Shown here: positions 42,864-51,733 of the stretch, in pieces
Layout: every line of letters begins with the position of its first letter
How positions within the stretch are numbered: position 1 is the first letter of the stretch
Assembly (NCBI GenBank): GCA_903828515.1
Contig: CAIKMD010000002.1
Coordinates: forward strand, 620,001 to 684,000
Length of the DNA stretch: 64,000 nt
From: an uncultured Rhodospirillales bacterium
GTDB lineage: Bacteria; Pseudomonadota; Alphaproteobacteria; ATCC43930; CGMCC-115725
Direction of reading: 5' to 3'
Made by a program: the position numbers and the translations under genes
The notes under the pieces: model-generated
Databases searched by the model: none
Seen by the model: only the letters and a program-made list of their open reading frames with translations
Told to the model about the DNA's origin: nothing

Positions 42864-43739
42864 ATGGCGCGGATCGACCTCGACATGGATGTGTTGCGAA
42901 CCTTGGTGATCGCTCAACAACTCGGCGGATTCAACCGGGCCGCGGAACAAGTTGGACGATCACAGTCGGCGGTCAGCCAACAGATTCACAAGCTCGACGA
43001 ACGGATCGGCCAGCGACTGTTTCGCAAACAAGGCCGAGGTCTGGTTTTGACGGAGGCCGGCGAAGTCATCCTCGCTTATGCCAAGCGTATCATCGAACTC
43101 AACGATGAAGCGGTGGCCGCCGTCCGCGGGGTCGGCGTCGACGGTTCCGTTCGTGTCGGGCTGCAAGGTGATTTTGCCGATACCTGGCTACCGGCCGCGC
43201 TGGGACGCTTCAAGCGGGCGCACCCGAACGTGAGGATCGAAGCGACCATCGATCGAAATTACGCGCTCGTGGAGCGGCTGGACAAGCGGCAGTTGGATCT
43301 TGCCGTGATCTGGGGCCTCAAGCCGCGTACCGGCGCGGAAGTCCTGGTGACTCTGCCGATGATATGGGTCGGCCGTAAGAAGACGCCCTGGCGGCGATCC
43401 GATCCGATTGCGCTCGCCCTTTTCAGCGCGCCGTGTTTTTTCCGCGCCGCTGCGATCGCCGCGCTCGATTCCGCCAACGTACCGTGGCGTGTTGAATTCA
43501 CCAGCCTCAATCTTTCGGCACTTTGGGCCGCCGTCGATGCAGGGCTCGGCATCACAGTACGAACCATCGCGAGCGTACCGAACCATCTGGTCGCGTTGCG
43601 TGGTCGCTCCGGGCTTCCCCGGCTGCCGTCCGTCAAACTTTGTCTCGACAGCGGTGGCCGGCCGCTGACGCCGCCCGCCGAACGGCTCAAGGAAATTCTT
43701 CTCGAAACCATGCCGCCAAGCCTGACCGCCGGCCGCTGA
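42864..43739 (+). CDS. LysR-type transcriptional regulator
   Basis: A 291-residue LTTR. The HTH covers about residues 6-65: MDVLRTLVIAQQLGGFNRAA, EQVGRSQSAVSQQIHKLDER and RLFRKQGRGLVLTEAGE. The effector domain follows (RVGLQGDFADTWLPAALGRF). The start ATG follows AGGAAAAG. The tautomerase/epoxide hydrolase/MFS operon begins 114 bp downstream on the same strand, with a TTC-N9-GAA (T-N11-A) motif between, so it is the likely target. The two-gene unit at 42708-40776 is divergent and is another candidate. Confidence 0.9.
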   Translation: MARIDLDMDVLRTLVIAQQLGGFNRAAEQVGRSQSAVSQQIHKLDERIGQRLFRKQGRGLVLTEAGEVILAYAKRIIELNDEAVAAVRGVGVDGSVRVGLQGDFADTWLPAALGRFKRAHPNVRIEATIDRNYALVERLDKRQLDLAVIWGLKPRTGAEVLVTLPMIWVGRKKTPWRRSDPIALALFSAPCFFRAAAIAALDSANVPWRVEFTSLNLSALWAAVDAGLGITVRTIASVPNHLVALRGRSGLPRLPSVKLCLDSGGRPLTPPAERLKEILLETMPPSLTAGR

Positions 43740-43757
43740 TAAAATTCTTCAACGCGC

Positions 43758-43780
43758 ATCGTTCAGTTTTTCCGAACGAT
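43758..43780. promoter_or_regulatory. Candidate LTTR box (T-N11-A) upstream of the tautomerase operon
   Basis: ATCGTTC (43758-43764) and GAACGAT (43774-43780) form a perfect 7-bp inverted repeat with a 9-base spacer, which contains the LTTR T-N11-A pattern. It sits 73 bp before the tautomerase ATG at 43854 and 19 bp after the LysR stop. Confidence 0.5.
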
Positions 43781-43853
43781 CCACTTAAGAACTATCGACT
43801 CATCCCGGACCGCACCCTGGCTTAGTTTTCCTCGTGTCACCAGGGGAAAGCAG

Positions 43854-44252
43854 ATGCCATTCATTCGCATTACCGTTTTCGGTCCGACACTCTCCGTCCA
43901 ACATATCGAGCGCCTTCAGCAAGGGACGACCGACCTGATGGGATCGGTCATGCGCAAGCCGCTGCAAGGCACATCCGTGCTGGTCGAGCAGGTCGGCCAA
44001 GGCGGTTGGCGCATCGCCGGCGAACCCGTCGGGGCCGCCGCGCATGTCGATGTGGTGATCGGCAAAGACACGAACAGAACAGCCGACATTGCACAGTTCA
44101 TGTCGAGGATGATGAAACTGCTCCGCTCGGTCGTCGGGCGAGAACTCCGCGACGAGACTTATATCGTCGTCCACGAAATGGACGCGACCACCTATGGCCG
44201 CGGCGGTCTGAGCCGCGCCGAACGCGACCGCGAACGCGAACGCGCGACGTGA
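43854..44252 (+). CDS. 4-oxalocrotonate tautomerase-family protein
   Basis: A 132-residue tautomerase-superfamily protein. After Met1, Pro2 (MPFIRITVFG) is the likely catalytic proton carrier. The segment KLLRSVVGRELRDETYIVVH resembles the second beta-alpha unit of the fold, so it looks like a two-module (trans-3-chloroacrylic acid dehalogenase or cis-CaaD-type) version, longer than 62-residue 4-OT. A charged tail (RAERDRERERA) ends it. The start ATG follows AGGGGAAAGCAG. It is followed 13 bp later by the epoxide hydrolase gene. Confidence 0.75.
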   Translation: MPFIRITVFGPTLSVQHIERLQQGTTDLMGSVMRKPLQGTSVLVEQVGQGGWRIAGEPVGAAAHVDVVIGKDTNRTADIAQFMSRMMKLLRSVVGRELRDETYIVVHEMDATTYGRGGLSRAERDRERERAT

Positions 44253-44265
44253 TGAGGCAGCAACG

Positions 44266-45438
44266 ATGACAGACGTGACCCCCTTCAGGATCGAAATCCC
44301 TGAATCCGTGCTCGATGATTTGCGCGCGCGGCTCATGCAAACGCGCTGGCCCGATGAGGCGCCGGGCGGCCCCTGGGCGTTCGGGACCGAACTTACTTAT
44401 ATGCGCGATCTCGTCGCGTACTGGCGCACGGAATACGATTGGCGCCTGCACGAGGCAAACCTCAATCGGTTCGCCCAATTTCGCACTCGGCTTCACGACA
44501 TCGATCTGCACTTCATCCACGAAAAGGGCGAGGGTCCGGCGCCTTATCCTCTTCTGCTGATGCACGGATGGCCGGGCTCGATTGTCGAATTTCGGGAATT
44601 GATTCCGCGCCTGACCCAGCCTTCGGCATTCGGCGGCGATGCGGCGGACGCCTTCACGGTGGTTGCACCGTCGCTGCCCGGTCACGGATTCTCCTTCACA
44701 CCCAATCAAAAGCGATTTGGCATCATCGAGATCGCCGACGCGCTTGCCGCGCTGATGACGGACACCCTCGGTTATTCGCAATTCGCGGCCCACGGCCATG
44801 ATTGGGGAGCCTTCATCTCGACCCGCCTGGGTTACGCCTTTCCGGAACGGCTACTGGGGATTCACATCACGCTTCTCGCGGTTCCGCGCGAATTACTGAC
44901 CGCGCCGCGGCTTACGCCGGAAGAAGCGCGTTTCAACGATCAGCTCCGTCACTGGCAGCGCGAAGAGACCGGCTATTCGGCGATGATGGGGACGAAGCCG
45001 CAAACCCTCAGCTACGCGTTGACGGACTCACCGACCGGTCTGGCCGCCTGGATCATCGAGAAGTTCCGCACCTGGAGCGATTGCGGCGGCGATGTCGACC
45101 GACATTTCGGGCGGGACGTGCTGCTCACCAACATCATGATGTATTGGATCACCGGCGCGATCAATTCGACTTTCTGGCCTTACTACGCCCGCCATCACGG
45201 GCCGTGGATCGTACCTGCCGGCGAGCGCGTGACGATTCCCGTCGGCTATGCGGAACACCCGAAAGAGATTCTCACACCGCCGCGATCGGTCGCCGAGACA
45301 CTTTATGCCGACATCCGCCGTTGGACGTCGATGCCGCGCGGCGGTCACTTTCCGGCCTTGGAAGATCCCGACAGTCTCGCTCGCGAAATTCGAGAATTTT
45401 TCCGGCCGCTTCGTGCTGAACGGGAGCGATTGCCATGA
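44266..45438 (+). CDS. Epoxide hydrolase, microsomal-type (alpha/beta hydrolase with EHN domain)
   Basis: A 390-residue enzyme. The N-terminal EHN segment (about 1-110) has PFRIEIPESVLDDLRARLMQ, TRWPDE and YWRTEYDWRLHEANLNRFAQ. The hydrolase core has HGWPGS (oxyanion loop, about 100-105), GHDWGA with the nucleophile Asp179, and the catalytic-His motif MPRGGHFPALE near the end. It converts epoxides (or, in relatives, juvenile-hormone-like esters) to diols. It ends by overlapping the MFS start by 4 bases (ATGA). The operon is probably for catabolism of an epoxidised or unsaturated compound. Confidence 0.92.
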   Translation: MTDVTPFRIEIPESVLDDLRARLMQTRWPDEAPGGPWAFGTELTYMRDLVAYWRTEYDWRLHEANLNRFAQFRTRLHDIDLHFIHEKGEGPAPYPLLLMHGWPGSIVEFRELIPRLTQPSAFGGDAADAFTVVAPSLPGHGFSFTPNQKRFGIIEIADALAALMTDTLGYSQFAAHGHDWGAFISTRLGYAFPERLLGIHITLLAVPRELLTAPRLTPEEARFNDQLRHWQREETGYSAMMGTKPQTLSYALTDSPTGLAAWIIEKFRTWSDCGGDVDRHFGRDVLLTNIMMYWITGAINSTFWPYYARHHGPWIVPAGERVTIPVGYAEHPKEILTPPRSVAETLYADIRRWTSMPRGGHFPALEDPDSLAREIREFFRPLRAERERLP

Positions 45439-46658
45439 GCCAGACAGCACCATTGAAATCGGTCGCCGTCGTGGGGGCTGACGATATGTTACACCGCAAT
45501 GCTGATCGACACGTCGTTCCTTACTGGCGGCTGTGGTCGGCCTGCTTCCTCGGCTTCGGTGCGATCGGCATGACGATGCAGGTCATGCCGGCCTATGCCC
45601 ACGAGCGCTTGGGAGCGGATGCCATCACCGCCGGCCTGGCGGTGACGATCGGATCTCTGGCCACGATGTTCTCGCGCCCGATCTCGGGACGGTTTGCCGA
45701 TCAAAGCGGCGGACGACGCGTCGCGATGGTTGGCGCCATCCTCGGTCTGATCGGCGGCATCGGCCACATTGTGGCGACAAACCTGCCCGTCCTGATTCTT
45801 GCCCGCCTCTTTCTCGGCGCGGGCGAAGGCGCATTGTTCACCGGGTCCGTCGGCTGGATCCTGGCGCATACAGCACAATCACAGCGGGGCAAGGTCGCAG
45901 GGCATTTTGGCCTGTCGATGTGGACGGGGCTGGCGTCCGGGCCAATGCTCGGAACCGCGATACTATCGATCGGCACTTATCGCGACGTCTGGATTGCGGC
46001 GAGCATCATTCCGATGCTCTCCTGGGTGCTGGTCGCATCGACACGGCCAGAGGAGCGCGTCTCGTCCGGCGGCACGAAAATCCGCCGCGCCTTGTTTCCA
46101 AGGGCGGCATGGGTGCCCGGCGCTTCGGGCGTATTTTCCAGCATTGGATATGGGGTCGTCGCGGCGTTTCTGGTACCGCGCTTCGCCGCCCTCGACTTTG
46201 CGGGACAAAACTTCGCGCTCACCGTGTTCGGTATCGCGTTTATAATGATCCGCTTTCTGGGCAGCGGATATGCCGATCGTTTCGGCGCAAGACGGGTACT
46301 CCTATCAGCCTTCCTGATCGAGTTCGTCGGACTTGCCGGATTATTTTTTACCGATGTGGAGTGGCTCGCTTTCGCTGCGACAGCGGTAACAGGTGCGGGG
46401 CTTTCCCTGTTGCTTCCGAGCGTCACGAGCCTTGTAACGGAAGCTGCGGATCCGCGCGAACGTACCGCGGCTTTGGGTGCCGTGACGTCCGCGTGGGACT
46501 TGGGGGTTGCGATCGGGGGCCCGCTCGGCGGATTTGTTGCCGGCGCCTCGAACGCGGGGCCGTTCGCCCTGGGTGCTGTGGCGGCGCTGATCGCGATAGC
46601 ACCGCTGGCGATCAATTCCAAACGTGAACACGAGCTCGTGCCGCCAAAGCAAGCTTAA
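45435..46658 (+). CDS. MFS transporter
   Basis: A 407-residue 12-helix major facilitator. It overlaps the upstream stop by ATGA. The N-terminal half has WSACFLGFGAIGMTMQVMPA and SRPISGRFADQSGGRRVAMV (a loop-2-like motif), then ARLFLGAGEGALFTGSVGWI. The C-terminal half has GSGYADRFGARRVLLS, the matching motif. The C-terminus is short and basic. In context it would import the substrate of, or export the product from, the tautomerase/epoxide-hydrolase pathway. Confidence 0.9.
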   Translation: MSQTAPLKSVAVVGADDMLHRNADRHVVPYWRLWSACFLGFGAIGMTMQVMPAYAHERLGADAITAGLAVTIGSLATMFSRPISGRFADQSGGRRVAMVGAILGLIGGIGHIVATNLPVLILARLFLGAGEGALFTGSVGWILAHTAQSQRGKVAGHFGLSMWTGLASGPMLGTAILSIGTYRDVWIAASIIPMLSWVLVASTRPEERVSSGGTKIRRALFPRAAWVPGASGVFSSIGYGVVAAFLVPRFAALDFAGQNFALTVFGIAFIMIRFLGSGYADRFGARRVLLSAFLIEFVGLAGLFFTDVEWLAFAATAVTGAGLSLLLPSVTSLVTEAADPRERTAALGAVTSAWDLGVAIGGPLGGFVAGASNAGPFALGAVAALIAIAPLAINSKREHELVPPKQA

Positions 46659-46821
46659 GCAACAGGCTCGCCAACGGCTCGATCCGGGTTACGCGCGCTC
46701 ATGACGCGCTTTCGGGTCCGACCGGAAATCGCTATGGTTCCGGCAGGGGCGGCCGGTGAATGCCGGACGATGCGTCGGCGCGGCGAGCGCTCGGCGCGAC
46801 TTGAGGCGGGGAGATCTTTCG

Positions 46822-47661
46822 ATGACGGCAAGTCCGGGCCGGCATTGGCGCATGTTGGTCGGTGCGTTGGGGATTGTTTTCCTGTCATCAGCGCTTTTGT
46901 CGGGCATGGCGGTGGGTGCCGACGCGCCGCCGGACCTGCGGGCGATCAAGGAAAAGGGCGTCCTGCGGATCGCGATCACGAATTTCGACATTCCGCCCTT
47001 TCATGTCCGCCAGCCCGACGGAACCTATGCCGGAAAGGACATACAGTTCGCGCGTCAGCTCGGTGACGCGCTCAAGGTCCGCATCGTCTTCGACGACACG
47101 CCCACCACGTTCGATGGGGTCGTCGATGCGGTCGCCAGCGGTCGCGACGACATCGGCCTGAGCAAATTGTCGCAAACTTACGATCGCATCGCCGGTGTCC
47201 GCTTTTCCTCGCCGTATCTCACCCTGCAGCACGCGCTGATCTACAACCGAAAGACAATCGCCGGCCTCGCGAAGGGCGGTCCGCCCGAAAATGCGTTGCG
47301 CGACTTCGCCGGCCGGATCGGCGTGATCGAAGCCAGCGCCTATGTCGATTTCGCGACGGATGATTATCCGAAGGCCCAGGTTGTGCCGTTCGCCACCTGG
47401 GGCGCGACGATCCAGGCGCTGAAAGACGGCAAAATCGACATGGTCTATCGCGACGAGTTCGAGACGCGAACCGTCCTTATCCAGGACCCGGCGATCCACG
47501 TCGAATACGGCGTCGCGGTCCTATCCGACCGGCGGTCGTTTCTGGCCATGGCGGTTTGCGATAGCTGCGCCAAGCTGGAGGAATTCATCAATTACTTCAT
47601 CGCACAGCATCCGGGCGCTTATGACCTGGATCGGATCCTCACCATGCACGTGACGAACTGA
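46822..47661 (+). CDS. Family 3 substrate-binding protein paired with a symporter
   Basis: A 279-residue exported protein. The ATG at 46822 follows GGGGAGA. A signal segment LVGALGIVFLSSALLSGMAV precedes GADAPPDLRAIKEKGVLRIA, the SBP_bac_3 opening, then GTYAGKDIQFARQLGDAL and VASGRDDIGLSKLSQTYDRI. The next gene, 11 bp downstream, is a DAACS symporter rather than an ABC permease. This suggests a binding-protein-assisted secondary transporter, or a binding protein with a sensing role. The ligand is probably an amino acid or dicarboxylate. Confidence 0.88.
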   Translation: MTASPGRHWRMLVGALGIVFLSSALLSGMAVGADAPPDLRAIKEKGVLRIAITNFDIPPFHVRQPDGTYAGKDIQFARQLGDALKVRIVFDDTPTTFDGVVDAVASGRDDIGLSKLSQTYDRIAGVRFSSPYLTLQHALIYNRKTIAGLAKGGPPENALRDFAGRIGVIEASAYVDFATDDYPKAQVVPFATWGATIQALKDGKIDMVYRDEFETRTVLIQDPAIHVEYGVAVLSDRRSFLAMAVCDSCAKLEEFINYFIAQHPGAYDLDRILTMHVTN

Positions 47662-47672
47662 GGTCCGGCGCG

Positions 47673-48998
47673 ATGGCAAAATCCGGATCAATCGCGACGA
47701 AAATCGCCCGTTGGCTCAATCAGCCCCTTACCGTGGTCGGCTCGGTCGTGGTCGCGCTTGCGCTCGGTGCGACGCACTGGCCGGTCGTCGACGAACTGCG
47801 CCCGATCGGCGATATCTATATCGGCCTGCTGCAGATGTCGGTATTGCCGTTTCTGCTCGCGACCATACCGCTCGCGGTTCGCTCGCTCATGACGGGGGCG
47901 ACCAACCGCAATCTGATGCAGTCGCTCGCGGTTCTGATCCTCGGCTCGACCGTCGTCATTGCGCTGGCCGGGGTGCTGGCGCCGATCGCCATTTTCCATT
48001 TCATGCCGTTCGACCACGACACGATCGCGGCGGTGGGCGCCCTCGTCGGCGGTGCCGCCGGCAACGCGGATCTGACCTTCGCGCTCGATGCCGGCAATGA
48101 TGTGAACGCCGGCTATGTGCTAGGGAGCGGTTTGCAGTCGATCATTCCCGCTAACATTTTCGGCGCGCTGTCGTCGAACGACACGATGCGGGTTCTGGTC
48201 TTCGGCGCGTTCTTCGGCACCGCCATGGTGATGTGCGAACGCAAATCGGGACGCTCGCTGTTCGGCGCCTTGCGCAGCCTGCACGATGCCTGCCTGCTGA
48301 TGTTCCAGTGGGTGAACACGCTGTCGCCGATCGGGATCATCGCGCTGATCGCGCCGCAAATCTCGAAAATCGGCCCGAGCGTCTATGTCGTGCTGGCGCA
48401 TTTCTCCTATGTATTCTTCGGCCTCAGCGCCGTGATCCTCGTCGTGTCGATCGTGATTCTCGCGATCGCGCTGCGCCTCGACATACCGCTGACCTTCGCG
48501 CGGTTTTCGAAGCCGATGATGGTCGCGGCCGCCACGCGCAACACCATCGCCTGCATCCCCGTCGCGGTCGAGACGATGATCGAGGAACTGCGCGCGTCGC
48601 GGCAAACCTGCGAACTCTATATCCCGGTCAGCTTTTCAACGTTGCGCTTCGGAACCATACTTCACTTCGCCGTGGCCGCCGTGTTCGTTGGCGCGCTGCT
48701 CGGCCGCGATTTCGGCCTCGGCGATATCCTGCTGATCGCCGTCCTCTCGGTCACGGCCTCATTCGCGACCCTCGGGATCAACGGGGCGGCGGCGTTGGCG
48801 CCGCTCGCGGGCGTTCTGCGGCCGTTCGGCCTGCCCTACGAACTGGCCTTTCCGTTGCTCGTCATCATCGATCCGCTGGCGCTGATGGTGCGGGTCATGG
48901 TCAACGTGGCGGTGAACTGCGTTATCCCAGCCGTCGCCGCGCGGCGCCTGCCCGAGGAAATGCCGGAAGCAGAAGCGCAAGCTGTTCCCGCGGAATAA
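47673..48998 (+). CDS. DAACS (glutamate/dicarboxylate-type) symporter
   Basis: A 441-residue SDF-fold transporter. Recognisable parts are YIGLLQMSVLPFLLATIPLA (TM2), SFSTLRFGTILHFAVAAVFV (TM7 region), SVTASFATLGINGAAALAPL (hairpin 2-like) and IDPLALMVRVMVNVAVNCVI (TM8). It departs markedly from DctA at 2708-4000 in the hairpins, so the substrate could differ. Directly downstream of a family 3 binding protein (11 bp). Topology is the usual 8 helices and 2 hairpins. Confidence 0.85.
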   Translation: MAKSGSIATKIARWLNQPLTVVGSVVVALALGATHWPVVDELRPIGDIYIGLLQMSVLPFLLATIPLAVRSLMTGATNRNLMQSLAVLILGSTVVIALAGVLAPIAIFHFMPFDHDTIAAVGALVGGAAGNADLTFALDAGNDVNAGYVLGSGLQSIIPANIFGALSSNDTMRVLVFGAFFGTAMVMCERKSGRSLFGALRSLHDACLLMFQWVNTLSPIGIIALIAPQISKIGPSVYVVLAHFSYVFFGLSAVILVVSIVILAIALRLDIPLTFARFSKPMMVAAATRNTIACIPVAVETMIEELRASRQTCELYIPVSFSTLRFGTILHFAVAAVFVGALLGRDFGLGDILLIAVLSVTASFATLGINGAAALAPLAGVLRPFGLPYELAFPLLVIIDPLALMVRVMVNVAVNCVIPAVAARRLPEEMPEAEAQAVPAE

Positions 48999-49118
48999 CG
49001 TGATAAAACGGGTCGATAACCCGCTTTCGGCAAATGAGCTTTTGATTGATGGCATGGCAACGTGGTACACTCCGGCCGTCGGCGTCGGGGGACGCATAAG
49101 GCCGGACCAATCAGTTTC

Positions 49119-50603
49119 ATGATCGTCAGCACATTCAGGAATCGTCCGGCCGTCGCGACACTTTTTTCGCGTTGGCTTTGTGTCGTCGGAACACTCGCCG
49201 TCGCGGCGTGCTCGCCGGTCGGACCCGATTTCAAGCAACCGTCGTCCTTGCTGGAAAATAGCTGGTGGGAAGCGCGCAGCGTCGCGAGCCAGCCGACCGA
49301 GGCGGTCAGCGCCGACGCGTTCTGGGCCGGCTTTCACGACGAGACGCTGCTCAGTCTGTTGAAGAAGGCTGATCAGCAGAGTCTGACCCTGCTCAGTTCG
49401 GTCGAACTGGTGACCCAGGCGCGGGAACAGGTTCGCATCGACCAGGGCAATCTCCTGCCGAGCGTGTCGTTGAACGGCAGCAGCACCTATAACCAGCCGA
49501 CCACCGCCTCGGCCTTGCGGGGCCAGAATCGCGGCGCGACGACGGATCAGTTGCTCGGGCAATTATCCTGGGAGATCGATTTCTGGGGCGGGCTGCGGCG
49601 TTCGCTCGAGAGCGACCGCGCCGTGCTGGCGAGCGCGCAGTTCGGGTTGGCGGCGGCGCGGGTGTCGCTGGAGGCGAGCGTCGCCAGCGCCTACATCAAC
49701 GTGCGGATGATGGAGCGCCGCGTCGAAGTCTCGCAAGCCAATCTCAAACAGCAGGTCGAGGACGCGCGCATCGCCGAGGCGCGGTGGCGCGGCGGCGCCA
49801 GTTCGGAACTCGACTTCCAGCAAGCCGAGGCGCTTTACGAACAAACCAACGCGCAATTGCCGGTGCTGCGGCAAAGCCTCGCGCAGTATCAGCATTCGCT
49901 CAGCGTGCTGCTGGGCGAGGCGCCCGATTACGTCGCCCGCAACCTCCCGACCAATGCCGGGCTGCCGGCGGTGCCGGGTGTTCTGCCGATCGGCGCGCCG
50001 CATGATCTGTTGCGCCGTCGTCCCGACGTGCTGCAGGCGGAACTGAACGCGGCCGCGCAGTCGGCGCGGATCGGCGTTGCCGAGGCGCAGCTTTATCCGA
50101 CCTTCAGTCTGACCGGCGCGTTCGGCTACGCGGCGTCGGCGACCAGCATCGGCAATCTCTTTCGCTGGAACAATCGCACCATCGAATACGGCGCGGCTTT
50201 CACCTTGCCGATTTTCGATCGCGGCAAGCTCTATAGCCAGGTGAGAGTGCAGGACAGTCTGTTCCGCCAGGCGGTGCTGACCTATCAGAATCAGGTGCTC
50301 ACCGCGCAGCAGGATGTCGAGGACAATCTCGCCGCGATCAAGGGGCAAAGCGGACAGGTCGACGCACTCGGCCGCGCCGATACGGCTGCCGCGCGCGCTG
50401 CGTCGCTCGCCTATAAACAATATTCCGCGGGTCAGGTCGATTACACGACGGTGAGTTCCGCCGAGCAGACCCATGCGACGACCTCGGACTCGCTGGTTCA
50501 GGGCCAGGCCGGGGTGTTGCAGGCCTACGTCGGCGTGTTCCGCGCGATCGGCGGTGGCTGGGAGCCCGCGCCGCCGAGCGAGAAAGAAGGAGTCTTCCCA
50601 TGA
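49119..50603 (+). CDS. RND efflux outer-membrane factor lipoprotein (NodT/OprM family)
   Basis: A 494-residue TolC-like channel. A lipobox (LAVAAC) precedes SPVGPDFKQP, the classic start of NodT-type OMFs. The two OEP repeats have GQLSWEIDFWGGLRRSLESD and EAQLYPTFSLTGAFGYAASA. ATG 49119 has only a weak Shine-Dalgarno. It begins the efflux operon; its last 4 bases overlap the adaptor's start. Confidence 0.92.
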   Translation: MIVSTFRNRPAVATLFSRWLCVVGTLAVAACSPVGPDFKQPSSLLENSWWEARSVASQPTEAVSADAFWAGFHDETLLSLLKKADQQSLTLLSSVELVTQAREQVRIDQGNLLPSVSLNGSSTYNQPTTASALRGQNRGATTDQLLGQLSWEIDFWGGLRRSLESDRAVLASAQFGLAAARVSLEASVASAYINVRMMERRVEVSQANLKQQVEDARIAEARWRGGASSELDFQQAEALYEQTNAQLPVLRQSLAQYQHSLSVLLGEAPDYVARNLPTNAGLPAVPGVLPIGAPHDLLRRRPDVLQAELNAAAQSARIGVAEAQLYPTFSLTGAFGYAASATSIGNLFRWNNRTIEYGAAFTLPIFDRGKLYSQVRVQDSLFRQAVLTYQNQVLTAQQDVEDNLAAIKGQSGQVDALGRADTAAARAASLAYKQYSAGQVDYTTVSSAEQTHATTSDSLVQGQAGVLQAYVGVFRAIGGGWEPAPPSEKEGVFP

Positions 50604-51700
50604 ACGCGGCAAGATCACGGACGCTCGCCGTCATCCTGGTGATGCTGGTGGTGCTGACGGGCTGCAAGCCGAAAGAGGAAGCGGACGCGAAGGCGACGCC
50701 GATCCCGGTTGCGGTGGTGAGCGTGACGACCAAGCCGGTCAAGGACGTGATCGAGCTCGACGGCTCGGTGTCGCCGTTTCAGCAGGTGAATCTGGTGGCG
50801 CGGGTTCCCGGCACGCTGGAACAGGTCAATTTCAAGGACGGCGATGTCGTCACGGCGGGTCAGGTCCTCGCCGTGATCGAACAGCCGCCTTACGTCGAGC
50901 AGGTCAATCTCAACCAGGCGAAGCTGGTTCAGACGCAGGCCGATTACCGACGCCAGACCGATCTGCTGAGGCAGAACGCGACCTCGCAGAGCAATGTCGA
51001 GACCTCGCTGTCGAACCAGCAACAGGCGCAGGCGAATCTGAAAATCGCCCAGATCAATCTCGACTATACGGTGGTGAAGGCGCCGTTCGATGGCATCGTC
51101 GGCCGCCGGCAGGTCGATCCCGGCAACTATGTGGGTGCGACGGTCGGCGGCACGGTGCTGGCGACCGTGATGCAGATCTCGCCCGCCTATGTCTATGCCT
51201 CGATCGGCGAGCGCGATGCGATCCGCATCCGCGACAAGATGGCGGCCGGGCAGAACGCGATGAACGCGGTCGGGCGCGCGGTCGTCCATGCGCGCCTCCA
51301 GGGCGATAGCGGTCCGGGCGAGGAGGGCGTGCTCGACTTCATCGATCATCAGGTGAACCAGACCACCGGCACCTTGCAGGTGCGCGGCCGGTTTCAAAAC
51401 GGCACGCGTCATCTGATCCCCGGCTTCTACGCGAAGCTCGCCATCGATGTCGGGCCGGAACGCCAAGCGGTGGTGCTCCCGAGCGCGATCGTCAAAGCCG
51501 ATCAGCAAGGCGAGTTCGTCTTTCTGATCGGCGACGACAAGCACGCGCATCGGCGCAACATCGTGACGGCGCAACTGCCCGGCGAATACAAGGAAATCGT
51601 CAGTGGCCTGAAGCCGGGCGATCAGGTCGTTACCGAAGGCGCCAACATGCTGTCCGAGGGACAGACCGTGCAGATCGTCGGCGCGGGCAAAGCCGGTTGA
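50600..51700 (+). CDS. RND efflux periplasmic adaptor lipoprotein (HlyD/MFP)
   Basis: A 366-residue membrane fusion protein. The lipobox is VLTGC before KPKEEADAK. The N-terminal barrel/lipoyl half is VNLVARVPGTLEQVNFKDGD, then a coiled-coil hairpin (QAKLVQTQADYRRQTDLLRQ) and the second lipoyl half LDYTVVKAPFDGIVGRRQVD. The ATG follows AAGGAG and overlaps the OMF stop by 4 bases (ATGA). It links the pump to the outer-membrane channel. Confidence 0.93.
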   Translation: MNAARSRTLAVILVMLVVLTGCKPKEEADAKATPIPVAVVSVTTKPVKDVIELDGSVSPFQQVNLVARVPGTLEQVNFKDGDVVTAGQVLAVIEQPPYVEQVNLNQAKLVQTQADYRRQTDLLRQNATSQSNVETSLSNQQQAQANLKIAQINLDYTVVKAPFDGIVGRRQVDPGNYVGATVGGTVLATVMQISPAYVYASIGERDAIRIRDKMAAGQNAMNAVGRAVVHARLQGDSGPGEEGVLDFIDHQVNQTTGTLQVRGRFQNGTRHLIPGFYAKLAIDVGPERQAVVLPSAIVKADQQGEFVFLIGDDKHAHRRNIVTAQLPGEYKEIVSGLKPGDQVVTEGANMLSEGQTVQIVGAGKAG

Positions 51701-51733
51701 GGCGGCAGTCGCGAGGCGAAGCGGAGCGCGCGC

